Shown in pieces: positions 7,383 to 17,530 of a DNA stretch of 25,709 nt. This DNA is from a virus. The notes beneath the pieces were generated by a model. That model did not search any database, was not told the origin of the DNA, and worked only from the letters and a program-made list of their open reading frames with translations. The position numbers and the translations under genes are program-made. Position 1 is the first letter of the stretch; the number at the start of each line of letters is the position of its first letter. The DNA is taken from positions 1-25,709 of IMG/VR virus record IMGVR_UViG_3300046006_002209; one strand, given 5' to 3'.

Positions 7383-10300
7383 TTACACTATTATTTGATT
7401 TGCGCTAACTTCTCTGTATTCTATAACAGGTCCACCGTCAATGGTATCTGTTGTATCTACATTAAAATCTAATCCAGTTAATTTGCATCCAATAAATCTA
7501 AGCCTATTAGGTACAGAGTCTTCAACGTATTGGTAATTAGTAGGAACTAGAGAAGATGAATAATAATTTTGTGTGCTTATCAATGTCGCTAGATTTAGAT
7601 TTTTTTGATATTGTGAAGAATAATTTACGGCGGTGCTAGATGAGTAATGATATACTACTTTTTTATATTTTAAATTAGTTCTTTCAGATTCTATAATAGA
7701 TTGAGTAACATACAATTTATTCCTATAAATATTTCCAGCATCATTTATTACATATTCATTCTTATATAAATATTCTTTCAGTTGTAATTTAGTCAATGTA
7801 GAATTAAAATTATGGAAACTAGATGACAAAACATAATTGTATGAGTTATTGTCATTGTAAAAATTATCGATATTGAAATTAGTAACTTTACCCACTATAT
7901 TTTCTATCTTATAACATGATGAATCCAATTTAAAATCATTTGATATTACATTTGTGTTTCCATCATAAAAAATAATCTTTCTTCTATTTAGTATTCTATC
8001 TTTATATGTTCCATTTCTTTTAAATCTATATGCTATATTCTCTTCTGTAGATCCGCTAACATGCAACACATCTCCTATAAACGATAAATGTCTATTTAAA
8101 GTTGCGTATGATTCAATTAAATTTCTATCATCATCAAAATAGTATAATGATTCCATGTTTGAATTAATATCATTTTCTTCATTTGTATTGAGTAGATTAA
8201 TATTACCTCTTACATGTTCTAATGTTCCTAAATCTGAAATAGAATATATATTTGACATGTCCCTATTCATTTCTAGGGTGTCCATTAGATTTTCATATTT
8301 GTACAAGTATGTTTCCCCGCCGAATTCATATAATTTTCCATTTTGATTAACTTTGTGAGAATCTAAATCAGAAAATAACAAAGAATATCCATCATAATAA
8401 TTTAAAGTAGATGTTATTTTTTCATGTTTAAAATCTGGAGTTACATTTACTGGCAATTCTGAATTATATTTCCTGTACTCTAATTCTAAATCAGGAGGCA
8501 TATCCGTATTTGTGCTGTATTTTATTTGCTCAAAATCAGGTAATATGTTAAAATCTAAGGATGATGTATATTTTTTATGTGATATATCTACCGGAGGTGC
8601 ATAACTTATAGATCCTGTGTATAAAATATATTCTCCTACTTGACTATCGGTTTTTATAATAGTCTTTTCGTATTGTGGGTTAGTCATAGAAGGGTTTTTT
8701 CTTGCGACTTTAGCCCTTTCTAATATATTTTCCTCCAATAAAATACCTGCTATAAGATTTGCTCTAGCAGGAACTAATTGTTTTATCTGCTCAAATATAG
8801 AATAATCATAGAGCGAAAATATTTCTATGTATTTATTATAATTGTTTCTATTCTTATACTTCTTCCAATAATTCTCTCTATTTAATCTAAGGTTATTATA
8901 TTCGTCTCTATATAAGTCAGAAGGATCACCAATTAAATTATCTAAATCTATACCTCCATATTGATTTGATATATCTCTATTTACTTGATCTGTTGGACTA
9001 AATACTACGGCTAATTTATTTGAATCAACAGGGTCTGTATCAAAAGTATTTATCTGTACTCTTTTTTCCGGAGATAATTGATTAGTGTAAAAGGATTCTT
9101 CTATTCGTATTTTATCACTTTTTATAACACTTGCTCCTATAGAGGGTGAGTAACTATAATAAATTTCTGAATAAGGTTTATACTGGTTTTCTTGAGACCC
9201 GGAGAATCCTATGAAACTAGCGGTAGTATATTGTGATTTTATTCGGTTAGGGTGACTAGAAGATACGAATCTATAAGTAGAATGATCGTATCTAAGAGCA
9301 TCTACACCCATTGGATAGAATCTATTTAATGTGTCAAAAGATGCTGTGTATGAAGAACCATGATAAGCCGCTGGGTTTAGTGTATGTTCCTCAAATACTT
9401 TTTCTGAATATATGTCGCTGTAGTCTTTATACGCTTGTAAGAATCCTCTATATCTACTTGATCTAACTCCTGCATATTGACTGCCCGTAGATCCGCCTAA
9501 TATTATGTTATGAGGCGTAGATAAAGAACTAGTAGAACCCCAAGAGAAGGAAATATCAGAAGAAGAAGTAACAATCATGGAACCGGAAAAACTAATCCAA
9601 TTTTCAAAATTACCACTAGATTTTTTCCACTCAATATGTATAGAACCTGTTTTTTTAGTGTTTGTTATGTTTCTATCCGTATATATCCTAACATTCCAAG
9701 CGTCTCCATCAAAAAATGGATAGTATTTAGATTGTATTGTTTTTATAGAGAAAGAAGATGTTGAATTAGATGTGCTTTGTGCGTTCCTATATCTTAAGAA
9801 TCCATAAGCATAACTACCACTCCTTGATGAAGTTGAAAAAGATCTGTAACTTACTAATTCTAAATTATTATATACTTTATTACTATTTTTAGAATCCTCT
9901 ATAGACCATAAACTCATACTAAGGCTAGATGAATTCGTTGTATTAAATCTAAATTCGGAAACTCTAGGAGCAGATACTTGATTTTCGTTAGGAGATATAG
10001 ATTGTCCCCACGGAATTTTAACAAATTGATTGCCATCAAATTTTAACAAGTATTGATACCTGTAACTTTTATGAGTAGGATTATATTTAGGAGGTCTTGC
10101 TCCACCATACTCCTTGATACTAATCAAAGTTTGAGGAATACCATATATAGAAAGAAGAGATTTTAGACTTCGCTCTGTACCTTTTGTTTTTAAAAGAGTA
10201 GGTATGTTATTTACTATTCTTCTCCAAATTTGATGTGTTAAATATTCATGTGCTTGAGAGGCTAAAGTACCTATCTCTAAAAAACTCCCTGTATTATCCG

Positions 10301-11840
10301 TACCTAACTTATATAACCAAAGATTACTAAGTTGATATCCATTATTTACCTCCCAACCTAAAGATTTTGCATAAGTTTTAAGAAGTTCATTAGGAATACC
10401 TCTTTTAGGGTGTTCATCTCTCCTGTGAATGGATGTTAATTCTTTAGTGAAAGCATATAAATTATCAAAATGCTGACCTATCATATCAAGGAAAACAAAA
10501 TATTCTGAGTTGTCTGAATCATTAACAATATGACCCGGAGTTGCTTCATATAATGTATTGTAGTTTGTACTATCAAATTTTCTAGCTTTAGACAAAGATG
10601 ATGAATACCAATAATTATAAGCAGAAGATGTTATATGATAATTATAATACTTATTTTGAGCTATGTATTTAGGCGCGGGAGTAATACTACCTGTTATGTC
10701 ATAAGAAAAAATACTTCCCGAAGAATAATATAGATAATTCTCAAATTCGTCAAAACTATTTTTAACTTGATAAGATCGTTTTACTATTTTATTATGGTCG
10801 GCAATACCAAAATTACTTCCTGAAGAATTACTTGATTTTATTGCATTACTTTGACTATTGTAAAATTCAATTAATTGTAGTTTGTAATTATAGTTTTTTA
10901 ATCTTTCTTGTGCTGATCCGTAAAATACAAAATTAGAAAAAACAGAGTAATCTATATTTAAAGGAACGGAAGCTGACGATGATATAACTCTATTTATAAT
11001 TGTATTAGCTGTTTCGTAATTTGAATCTAGCAGAGTATCCCAATAATGATAAATGTTCTCGTCTTTAGAAGGGAGCAAACTATTCCATGTATTATAATTA
11101 GTAGATTCACCACTTGGAGTATTTATAGAATAATTAGGTGTTAGAGTTCTAGGTTCACTAACTATTTCTGGGGAAGTAACAGTAAACGAATCAAAATAAT
11201 CTTCTGCTACTTTATAACATATATGTAATAGATTTCCTGTTTTTAAATTTTCTATAGGTTTTAATAACTTAACGTAAATAACATACTCATTATCACAATC
11301 TACTTTTATGTTTATAATGGAGTAAATTTTATTTTCTCCTAAATTTAAAACAATGTTATTAATAAATCCTAAAGTTCTTAAATAAGAGACTTTATTTTTA
11401 AATAATTTTAATTTCTCTATTACGTCTGGGTTATTTTTTAAGTATGTAGGCCTTATAGCTAATTTTAATTCTAACTCGTCCGGACTAATTTCTTGAATAT
11501 AAAAATACTGATTATCTATGTTTCCAAAAATATTATAAAGAAAGTTAAAACAAATTTTATAGGTTCCCTCAAATATTTCTGAATCAAAAAATAATTTACA
11601 TACATCAAAATTTATATCATCATAAGTAGAATCAAAATCATTTCTTATATTATAAGCTGACTTAATTAAATCATAACTTGTATTATAAACATGAGAATCT
11701 ATGGAGAATGGATTTTTTATTTCATCTACTATTGCTTTCGATATGTCTAGACTCATGAATGGCTCATAATCAAATGATACTCCTTCAATTAATGATGACG
11801 AATCCTTTATTTTATCTTTATTTATGAATCTATCTATCAT
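7383..11840 (-). CDS. Giant baseplate/tail protein: tail-protein-I-like core plus LamG-like domain
   Basis: At 1485 residues this is the largest gene in the window. Residues 1-440 are unrecognised. Residues about 445-580 carry the pattern of the phage tail protein I / gp7-like wedge family: DMIGQHFDNLYAFTKELT, NELLKTYAKSLGWEV, then IWRRIVNNIPTLLKTKGTER and LLSIYGIPQTLISIKEYGG. A LamG-like sandwich follows (about 590-830, with LLKFDGNQFVKIPWG, WNVRIYTDRN, IHIEWKKSSG and NIILGGSTGSQY), then an EEHTLNPAAYHGSSY motif. The tail has short repeats near 1090-1160 built around LPDFEQIKYST and TPDFKHEKITST. Contractile phages place gp7-like proteins in the baseplate wedge, where they link gp6 to the periphery. 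Its position downstream of gp25 and gp6 supports that role. The LamG part may add receptor binding. No frameshift is seen along 4.4 kb. Confidence 0.82.
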   Translation of the reverse strand: MIDRFINKDKIKDSSSLIEGVSFDYEPFMSLDISKAIVDEIKNPFSIDSHVYNTSYDLIKSAYNIRNDFDSTYDDINFDVCKLFFDSEIFEGTYKICFNFLYNIFGNIDNQYFYIQEISPDELELKLAIRPTYLKNNPDVIEKLKLFKNKVSYLRTLGFINNIVLNLGENKIYSIINIKVDCDNEYVIYVKLLKPIENLKTGNLLHICYKVAEDYFDSFTVTSPEIVSEPRTLTPNYSINTPSGESTNYNTWNSLLPSKDENIYHYWDTLLDSNYETANTIINRVISSSASVPLNIDYSVFSNFVFYGSAQERLKNYNYKLQLIEFYNSQSNAIKSSNSSGSNFGIADHNKIVKRSYQVKNSFDEFENYLYYSSGSIFSYDITGSITPAPKYIAQNKYYNYHITSSAYNYWYSSSLSKARKFDSTNYNTLYEATPGHIVNDSDNSEYFVFLDMIGQHFDNLYAFTKELTSIHRRDEHPKRGIPNELLKTYAKSLGWEVNNGYQLSNLWLYKLGTDNTGSFLEIGTLASQAHEYLTHQIWRRIVNNIPTLLKTKGTERSLKSLLSIYGIPQTLISIKEYGGARPPKYNPTHKSYRYQYLLKFDGNQFVKIPWGQSISPNENQVSAPRVSEFRFNTTNSSSLSMSLWSIEDSKNSNKVYNNLELVSYRSFSTSSRSGSYAYGFLRYRNAQSTSNSTSSFSIKTIQSKYYPFFDGDAWNVRIYTDRNITNTKKTGSIHIEWKKSSGNFENWISFSGSMIVTSSSDISFSWGSTSSLSTPHNIILGGSTGSQYAGVRSSRYRGFLQAYKDYSDIYSEKVFEEHTLNPAAYHGSSYTASFDTLNRFYPMGVDALRYDHSTYRFVSSSHPNRIKSQYTTASFIGFSGSQENQYKPYSEIYYSYSPSIGASVIKSDKIRIEESFYTNQLSPEKRVQINTFDTDPVDSNKLAVVFSPTDQVNRDISNQYGGIDLDNLIGDPSDLYRDEYNNLRLNRENYWKKYKNRNNYNKYIEIFSLYDYSIFEQIKQLVPARANLIAGILLEENILERAKVARKNPSMTNPQYEKTIIKTDSQVGEYILYTGSISYAPPVDISHKKYTSSLDFNILPDFEQIKYSTNTDMPPDLELEYRKYNSELPVNVTPDFKHEKITSTLNYYDGYSLLFSDLDSHKVNQNGKLYEFGGETYLYKYENLMDTLEMNRDMSNIYSISDLGTLEHVRGNINLLNTNEENDINSNMESLYYFDDDRNLIESYATLNRHLSFIGDVLHVSGSTEENIAYRFKRNGTYKDRILNRRKIIFYDGNTNVISNDFKLDSSCYKIENIVGKVTNFNIDNFYNDNNSYNYVLSSSFHNFNSTLTKLQLKEYLYKNEYVINDAGNIYRNKLYVTQSIIESERTNLKYKKVVYHYSSSTAVNYSSQYQKNLNLATLISTQNYYSSSLVPTNYQYVEDSVPNRLRFIGCKLTGLDFNVDTTDTIDGGPVIEYREVSANQIIV

Positions 11841-11888
11841 ATCTGATTATTAAATTAATTTTAATTATTCTTACTATTTGAACAATAT

Positions 11889-14003
11889 CTAAACTCGATA
11901 GTATGGAGGATCAATAGTACCTCCACCGCCTGTACCATCATCACCTGTATTCATACTAATACTAGGATAACCTATAAAGTCTATCGTATTTCCTGGCGTG
12001 CCTCGTCCTAGTCCTCTAGTATCTATAGGGCTATTATCTTGACCCCCACCGGCCCCTCCTCCTGGAGTTCCTACTGTAGGGCAATTAAAATTATTTAAAT
12101 CTATGAAAACAGTAACCAAAGGAGGAGCTTGATTTCTATCTACAAGAGCAGAATTACCTCTGTATTGGTAGCTCTTATTTCCACTATTTAAAAATAAAGT
12201 GCATATTTGATTAATACTACCTATACTTAAAGAAGTGTATATTTTATCGTTTTCGTCAGTACAAGATACAAGTTCGTATATTACTATTTTATTAGTGTCT
12301 CCACCACCACCTCCGGTAGTTCCCCCACCAGGGGTTCCTCCTCCAATACCAGGACAATTTGTAACTCCTTTGATTTCAAGTAAATCGGTAAGTATTGTTA
12401 TGTCTAGTGTGGTAGGGTAGAAATTTGGTTCTAATTCATCCCAGTAATAGAAAAGACGTTTTGTAGAGCTGTAATAAATTTGATTAGCCTTAGGTTGTGT
12501 GGCGATATACCCTAGTATAGTATTTGAATTACAAGGAATCATTCGCCAGTATTTATTTCCTGCTCCTGTGCTAGTACCTCCTATTCCACCTCCTGTATCA
12601 CCGCCGGTATCAGGTCCTGTTCCTCCTCCAGTATCTGTTCCTCCTCCTGTTCCTCCGCTAGTGCCACCTCCTGTATTACCACCTGTTCCTACATTTATTG
12701 TAGTAGTGCTAGTAGTGGTAGTACTAGTAGTAGAAGTAGTGCTAGTAGTTGTAGTCCCATCTTTAGGGCATTCCGGGCAAATTGAATTAGTTCCAGATGC
12801 TCCAGTTGGTCCAGCGGGTCCTTGAGGGCCTAATCCTCCGGGTTGTCCATTTTGTCCCGGCTGACCATTTTGTCCGGGTAGTCCGTTAGCTCCATTTTGT
12901 CCGGGCTGACCATTTTGTCCCGCAGCTCCATCTTTTCCATCTTTACCAGCAGCTCCCGCAGGTCCAGCAGCTCCCGCAGGTCCAGCAGGTCCACTACCTC
13001 CATCTAAACCATCTCTACCGTCTTTACCATCTTTACCATCTAAGCCAGGAATAGGTATATTATTAACTATTGTGGAAGGAACGTTATTAATAATTGGAAC
13101 AACAGGATCTATAATATTTCTTACTTTTTTCCTAATAGCAGGTGTCCAAGATGTAGATAAGTCAGTACAATTCCCATTGTTATTAGTGTTTATAAAATAG
13201 CAAGTATAATCTTCTAAAGGTCTCGCCCCAACTTCAGCAATTTTAACAAAGGTTCCTAAAGGATAAGCAGATAATTCAGAAAAATCTATTCGTTCAATGG
13301 ATATTACGTCGTTATATGTTTTATTTCTTTCAAACATCATAACTTCTAATGTCTCATTGTTAGGTATAAGACATATCGAAATATCTGTTAATGCTTGATT
13401 ATTAACTCCAATGAAATAATTAAAATTTGCATCAATTACCTTAGAAAGTATAAAGTCAGAAACAATAACTTTTTCAGGTCTAATAAAATAATATCCCGGA
13501 TCTACAGACAAAGTAGTTCCTTGTAATTTATAACTTATAGGCACGTATTTTATCCCCTTAAGATTTACTTTTAATTTTGGTTTATTTGCTTTGTTTATAT
13601 CTTCTGTGGAATATCTGTTTTTATTTTGTCCTTCTATTTCAGGTACTCTTTCTTTTATTGTTCCAAATATGACTTTTTCTACATTTCCTTCATATCTTCT
13701 AACAATCTTATAATTTACGTAGTCGTCCTTTTCGCTAGATGTATTAATTTTATTTTTTGGGACGGGAAGAGATATTTCTAATTTATTATTTACATCTAAT
13801 GCATCTCCAATTTTTATTAATTCTTTAGATTCTTCTGTAGTAAATCTTCCAGACATGTATTTTCCATACTCATCCACATGATATTGACCTTTATAGATGT
13901 CTCCATTTAAATAGGTATATTCTCCAGTAGATAAGTTAGGGCCTGATCTTCTATTATTTGGATCTGATAATCTATGTATATTTATGATATTATTTTCTTC
14001 CAC
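11889..14003 (-). CDS. Collagen-like tail fibre or baseplate appendage protein
   Basis: The protein has 704 residues. The N-terminus contains YTYLNGDIYKGQYHVDEYG, resembling the short YxGxYHxH-type fold found in other phage virion proteins; this reading is tentative. Residues about 320-404 are a collagen-like Gly-X-Y stretch (GKDGKDGRDG, GPAGPAGAAG, GQNGQPGQNG). Two close cysteines (CPEC, 409-412) follow, then a Thr/Ser run (417-435) and Gly/Thr-rich spacers that separate two or three similar small beta segments (KYWRMIPCN..., VIYELVSCTDEN...). Collagen-like triple helices are common in trimeric phage fibres, so a trimeric fibre is inferred. The start is GTG at 14003, overlapping the upstream TAG by one base (TAGTG); no ATG is available until residue 50. 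The gene lies between the DNRLRE-like and giant tail protein genes. Confidence 0.8.
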   Translation of the reverse strand: MEENNIINIHRLSDPNNRRSGPNLSTGEYTYLNGDIYKGQYHVDEYGKYMSGRFTTEESKELIKIGDALDVNNKLEISLPVPKNKINTSSEKDDYVNYKIVRRYEGNVEKVIFGTIKERVPEIEGQNKNRYSTEDINKANKPKLKVNLKGIKYVPISYKLQGTTLSVDPGYYFIRPEKVIVSDFILSKVIDANFNYFIGVNNQALTDISICLIPNNETLEVMMFERNKTYNDVISIERIDFSELSAYPLGTFVKIAEVGARPLEDYTCYFINTNNNGNCTDLSTSWTPAIRKKVRNIIDPVVPIINNVPSTIVNNIPIPGLDGKDGKDGRDGLDGGSGPAGPAGAAGPAGAAGKDGKDGAAGQNGQPGQNGANGLPGQNGQPGQNGQPGGLGPQGPAGPTGASGTNSICPECPKDGTTTTSTTSTTSTTTTSTTTINVGTGGNTGGGTSGGTGGGTDTGGGTGPDTGGDTGGGIGGTSTGAGNKYWRMIPCNSNTILGYIATQPKANQIYYSSTKRLFYYWDELEPNFYPTTLDITILTDLLEIKGVTNCPGIGGGTPGGGTTGGGGGDTNKIVIYELVSCTDENDKIYTSLSIGSINQICTLFLNSGNKSYQYRGNSALVDRNQAPPLVTVFIDLNNFNCPTVGTPGGGAGGGQDNSPIDTRGLGRGTPGNTIDFIGYPSISMNTGDDGTGGGGTIDPPYYRV
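12699..12755. repeat. Low-complexity Thr/Ser-coding repeat
   Basis: A short tract of AGTAGT/GTAGTA-type triplets on the plus strand encodes the TTTTSTTSTTSTTTTSTTT linker of the collagen-like protein. It joins the collagen stalk to the C-terminal beta segments. The triplet period leaves the frame intact when copy number changes. Confidence 0.8.
12792..13046. repeat. Collagen-like Gly-X-Y coding repeat (704-residue protein)
   Basis: Roughly 28 Gly-X-Y triplets (residues about 320-404) come from related 9-bp and 18-bp units, for example repeated CCATTTTGTCCGGGCTGA-like copies on the plus strand. Asn, Gln, Asp and Lys are common in X and Y, unlike the Pro/Gly-dominated tract in the hub protein at 18367-18543, so the two collagen tracts probably arose separately. 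Confidence 0.85.
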
Positions 14004-15127
14004 TATTTGCTAACTTTAAAATATATAGAATCATCAATTGTTTTTTCAATGTCTCCTCCATCCATCTTCACTTTAATTAGAACTTTATAATATCTATTTG
14101 GAAGAAATGTATTAAAATTTACTTTAAAATAATTTCCTTTAGTATCACAGCTTATTACATTCCTGTCATCAAATGGAACAACGTACATAGATGTTTGTTC
14201 ATCTTGTATTGCATAATAAGAAGATGTTGGCAATCTTTTACTTGAAATGTAATTTGAGGATGTAGAATATGTTTTAACTGGGATTCTATCTCGTACTAAG
14301 AATCTAAACTTTGTTTTATCTGTTGGGTAATAAGATGCTTTCTTATTTTTGAAATGTAGTATGAAATCTTCGTTAGGTACTTGAGCAAATGAAGACAGTC
14401 CTGAGAATTCTGCATCATTCCATACAATGTCTAATCTTGGAATGAATATAGTATTAGTTTCCCTGCTGAAAAATTTGACTGATCCCATCACATCACAACT
14501 TTTTTCATCATTATCACTTCTTTTTATGATAAGACCATTATTGGGAATAGAACCTGAAATCCATTTATGAACAATGTTAGTAATGTCCATTCTCACATCT
14601 GGACTTTCTTGGTCAAAAGATTGAGATGCAACGTAACCACTTTGATAATACCAAGAGCCACCTCCTTTTTGTGTTACGTATGAACCGGTAGTTCCTGCAA
14701 CAAATGAACCGGAAGTCCACTGTTTGCCTGTCATACCAAAAGAGCCATTTCTATAAGTCCACGAAACTCCCTCTTTTATTTGAGGAGACGAGTTATAATA
14801 TCCTTTTCCCTGACTCCAAGATTCACTAACAGGATATGCGTATAAAGAGTAAGATAAGGCTAAATTATCAGCTTGTGCAGAAAATAAATTTAAATAATAT
14901 TTGCTTGACCTTCCTATAGTTCCATTTTGAATTAACTTATTTATTTCGATAGAATCTATTTGAAGCAATATCCTAGAATTATAATTGTAATTATAGTAAA
15001 TATCACTAGCATCTGCAACATTATGAGATATTTTTTCTAACTCTATTATTGAATCCAAACCTGAATTTAAATCAGGTTTTCCTTCATATATAGTGGCATC
15101 TCTTATCGGATATACTGAATACTGCAT
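14003..15127 (-). CDS. DNRLRE/CBM96-like virion protein
   Basis: This 374-residue protein begins with PIRDATIYEGKPDLNSGLDS, the typical start of the DNRLRE (CBM96-like) beta-sandwich. That fold continues with SRILLQIDS, YYLNLFSAQADNLALSYSL and VSESWSQGKGYYNSSP, and closes with VRMDITNIVHKWISGSIPNN and GLIIKRSDND near residues 185-215. The family includes carbohydrate-binding modules of extracellular bacterial enzymes. The remaining 150 residues (RFRFLVRDRIPVKTYSTS, NRYYKVLIKVKMDGG) look beta-rich and have no known name to me. In the operon it lies directly after gp6 (one base between) and overlaps the collagen-like gene by one base, the place where T4 has gp7/gp8. It may therefore be a wedge part or a glycan-binding arm of the baseplate. 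The domain call is good; the role is inferred. Confidence 0.75.
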   Translation of the reverse strand: MQYSVYPIRDATIYEGKPDLNSGLDSIIELEKISHNVADASDIYYNYNYNSRILLQIDSIEINKLIQNGTIGRSSKYYLNLFSAQADNLALSYSLYAYPVSESWSQGKGYYNSSPQIKEGVSWTYRNGSFGMTGKQWTSGSFVAGTTGSYVTQKGGGSWYYQSGYVASQSFDQESPDVRMDITNIVHKWISGSIPNNGLIIKRSDNDEKSCDVMGSVKFFSRETNTIFIPRLDIVWNDAEFSGLSSFAQVPNEDFILHFKNKKASYYPTDKTKFRFLVRDRIPVKTYSTSSNYISSKRLPTSSYYAIQDEQTSMYVVPFDDRNVISCDTKGNYFKVNFNTFLPNRYYKVLIKVKMDGGDIEKTIDDSIYFKVSK

Positions 15128-15128
15128 T

Positions 15129-17015
15129 TTATGTTAAATTTACTACTCTTCCTAATATGTCTCTGTTCTTATACTTAACTTCAAAAATCGAAGGATCTAA
15201 TGCGGGATATAAAATATTGTTTCTAGTTGCCGTAGCTATATCATAGTAATTACCGGAATATCCTTCATCTTCCTTGTATTTATTATGTATATCAAATGCT
15301 AGTATATTTTTCACTCCCTGTACATCTTTGATTAAGCACATAACCTCACTTATATAAATAGGTTGACCTATCTGCATTTTATCATTAGAAAAATAATCTC
15401 TAAGATTAGATAAGCATTGTAAAAGAACTTCATTTGAATTATATGTAGCAGATGTTAATATTTCAAAACTTATGGCTATGTTTATAATAAAAGCATCCCT
15501 TATATTTATAGCGTCAGTTAACATTCTGTATTGTAGTAGATAATTTTTAAGATTCATTTTTACTGCCATGTTTAAAGGAGTAAAATTCTTATTATTATCA
15601 TATCCTAATAAATATAAATTAAGTGATAATGGATTTGGAATAAAATCAAAAGTTCCGTAAGCTCTAGTTTGTGCGTCTCTTTCAATATGTGCTTTAGCTA
15701 TTGCTCCAAATTTAGGAGGCAAAGTGTAGCATCTGACCATATAATCATCTTTCGTTACCGCTCTGTTTTGAGAAGCAAAGTGATTTATAGCTTCTTCTCT
15801 TAGAGTTTCTATGGGCTTATCTGATATACCTCCTCTAGCTGGTTCTGGATTATTTATGACAAGAGAGCCTACAGATGTATTATATAAAGTAGGGTCTAAA
15901 GCACCTAAAGGAGTTAGTACGTTTATTGATGATATAGTGGTTATGGAGTTTGCAGATACGTTATCTGGGATGCCACCGCCAATAGTATATTGAACTGTAA
16001 GAGTAGTGTTGGATGGAGCTGAACCGTAAGTTTTTGTGTACAAGAAATTTTCAGGGGATATACTTAAATCAACAACTCTTTCAAAATAATTTAATCCGGA
16101 CCCTACATTAAAAGGATTAGGTACGATTTCTTCATCAACTTCACTACTAACACCACCTCCAAATTGTATTTCAGTTCTATCGTCTAGTCTAAGTCTAGTT
16201 ACGAATCTTCTTTCCGTTTGTAAATAAGTTAATAGATAAGGTGCCGAGTCTCTGTATTGAGATAGATTTTGATCATTATGAGGTAAGTTTTGTACAGGAA
16301 TAGGTATGGTGTCTTGAGCTAAATAAGGTACTTCATACCATTTATTTCCATCTGAATCTGTTATACTTAATATTTCAAGAACGTTGGTTTCCGGTAAAGT
16401 AATTTTATCATAAGGTTTAGGTGATGCAAAACTAAATTGTCTTGATAAAATAGTTCCAGATACTGCTTTTACTTTTTTCCTGAATAGATAATTTTCTACT
16501 TCTCCTGCATTATCAATAGAATACACGGATATTTCGGTAGGGTCTAAAGAGGAACTATATCGAAAGTCAACAGATTCAATTGTTCTGAACGTGACATTTT
16601 CCCCGCTTGTAGCTACTAAATTTGAATCTATAGATAAAGCGTATTTAAAATCAGGTTTGTTGTTAGGCCCATTTCCGGTAGAAGGTACTATCTGGTATAT
16701 ATCTAAATCTGCTGAAGCTCCTGTAATTAAGGATGGCTTAAATCCTAAAGAATTCGCAATATTGTATAAATTAATCTTTTCTTGTACAGTAGATAATAAA
16801 GATTCTCTTAACTGAATATCGGTATAAAATGATAGAACATCTCCTACATAAGAAGCGAGTTCTATAAACATCATACCAGGAGATGCTTCATTAAAATCAT
16901 TATATGTATCAGGAAAGTAATTTCTAGAAAAATCTATTAAAGATTGTCTGAATTCTCCGAAATCTTTATTTACATATTTTACGTCCTTACTAATTAAATT
17001 ACTTCTTTTACTCAT
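15129..17015 (-). CDS. Baseplate wedge protein, gp6/baseplate J-like
   Basis: The protein has 628 residues, close to T4 gp6 (660). The N-terminal region has the standard pattern ASPGMMFIELASYVGDVLSF then YTDIQLRESLL (about 44-74). The central and C-terminal parts carry the baseplate J signature: GGISDKPIETLREEAINHFA, then NRAVTKDDYMVRCYTLPPKF with GAIAKAHIERD (about 395-445), and later a wedge-type domain with VLLQCLSNLRDYF and GQPIYISEVMCLIKDVQGV. In contractile tails, gp6 dimers form the continuous inner ring of the baseplate and bind gp25 and gp7-like proteins. Its place directly after gp25 (two bases between the genes) is the order found in most contractile injection machines. No odd features are seen. 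Confidence 0.92.
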   Translation of the reverse strand: MSKRSNLISKDVKYVNKDFGEFRQSLIDFSRNYFPDTYNDFNEASPGMMFIELASYVGDVLSFYTDIQLRESLLSTVQEKINLYNIANSLGFKPSLITGASADLDIYQIVPSTGNGPNNKPDFKYALSIDSNLVATSGENVTFRTIESVDFRYSSSLDPTEISVYSIDNAGEVENYLFRKKVKAVSGTILSRQFSFASPKPYDKITLPETNVLEILSITDSDGNKWYEVPYLAQDTIPIPVQNLPHNDQNLSQYRDSAPYLLTYLQTERRFVTRLRLDDRTEIQFGGGVSSEVDEEIVPNPFNVGSGLNYFERVVDLSISPENFLYTKTYGSAPSNTTLTVQYTIGGGIPDNVSANSITTISSINVLTPLGALDPTLYNTSVGSLVINNPEPARGGISDKPIETLREEAINHFASQNRAVTKDDYMVRCYTLPPKFGAIAKAHIERDAQTRAYGTFDFIPNPLSLNLYLLGYDNNKNFTPLNMAVKMNLKNYLLQYRMLTDAINIRDAFIINIAISFEILTSATYNSNEVLLQCLSNLRDYFSNDKMQIGQPIYISEVMCLIKDVQGVKNILAFDIHNKYKEDEGYSGNYYDIATATRNNILYPALDPSIFEVKYKNRDILGRVVNLT

Positions 17016-17017
17016 TT

Positions 17018-17530
17018 TTATAGTATTTCAGCGGCTAAATCATTACCCGAATTATAGATTATTATTGCCCTATTGGCTCCTCTTTCTGTAACGGAAAATG
17101 TTATTCTCACATTAACTGAATTTTCTTGTTCTGAATACCCGTAGTTTTGATTACCTCCGATACCTACACTTAAATCTTTAAGAACTATGTAAGGGAGCCA
17201 AAATCCTATATCTTCCTCTAGCGAAGATTCTAAAAAACCTCTATTGAACGAACTGTTTTGCTCAAAAACAAAATCTCTAAGTATGGTGCCGAAATTAGGT
17301 TGCATATACCGCTCACTTTTTCTAGTCATTAGTAAATTTATCAAATTACTAATCGCTTGATCTTCGGTAGTATAAGATAATTGGAAAGCTCCTACATCTC
17401 TTGATGGTTTTTTATTGTACGCCTCTAACGCACTCTTAACAAATGTATTTCTATTAAAAGGTAATAAAATACCAACTGCTTTATCTAGTTTAGTATCAGG
17501 TGGATATGCCTTGTATATTATTCTACCCAT
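17018..17530 (-). CDS. Baseplate wedge protein gp25-like
   Basis: This protein has 170 residues; T4 gp25 has 132, and the extra length is N-terminal. It shows the family core: YTTEDQAISNLINLLMTRKS, ERYMQPNFGTILRDFVFEQN, a helix with SSLEEDIGFWLPYIVLKDLS, and a closing VNVRITFSVTERG strand. gp25 has a lysozyme-like fold without lysozyme activity and links the inner baseplate ring to the tail sheath, starting sheath assembly. The ATG at 17530 overlaps the preceding TAA by one base (TAATG), which suggests coupled translation with the 134-residue gene. gp6 follows after two bases. The identification is secure. Confidence 0.93.
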   Translation of the reverse strand: MGRIIYKAYPPDTKLDKAVGILLPFNRNTFVKSALEAYNKKPSRDVGAFQLSYTTEDQAISNLINLLMTRKSERYMQPNFGTILRDFVFEQNSSFNRGFLESSLEEDIGFWLPYIVLKDLSVGIGGNQNYGYSEQENSVNVRITFSVTERGANRAIIIYNSGNDLAAEIL

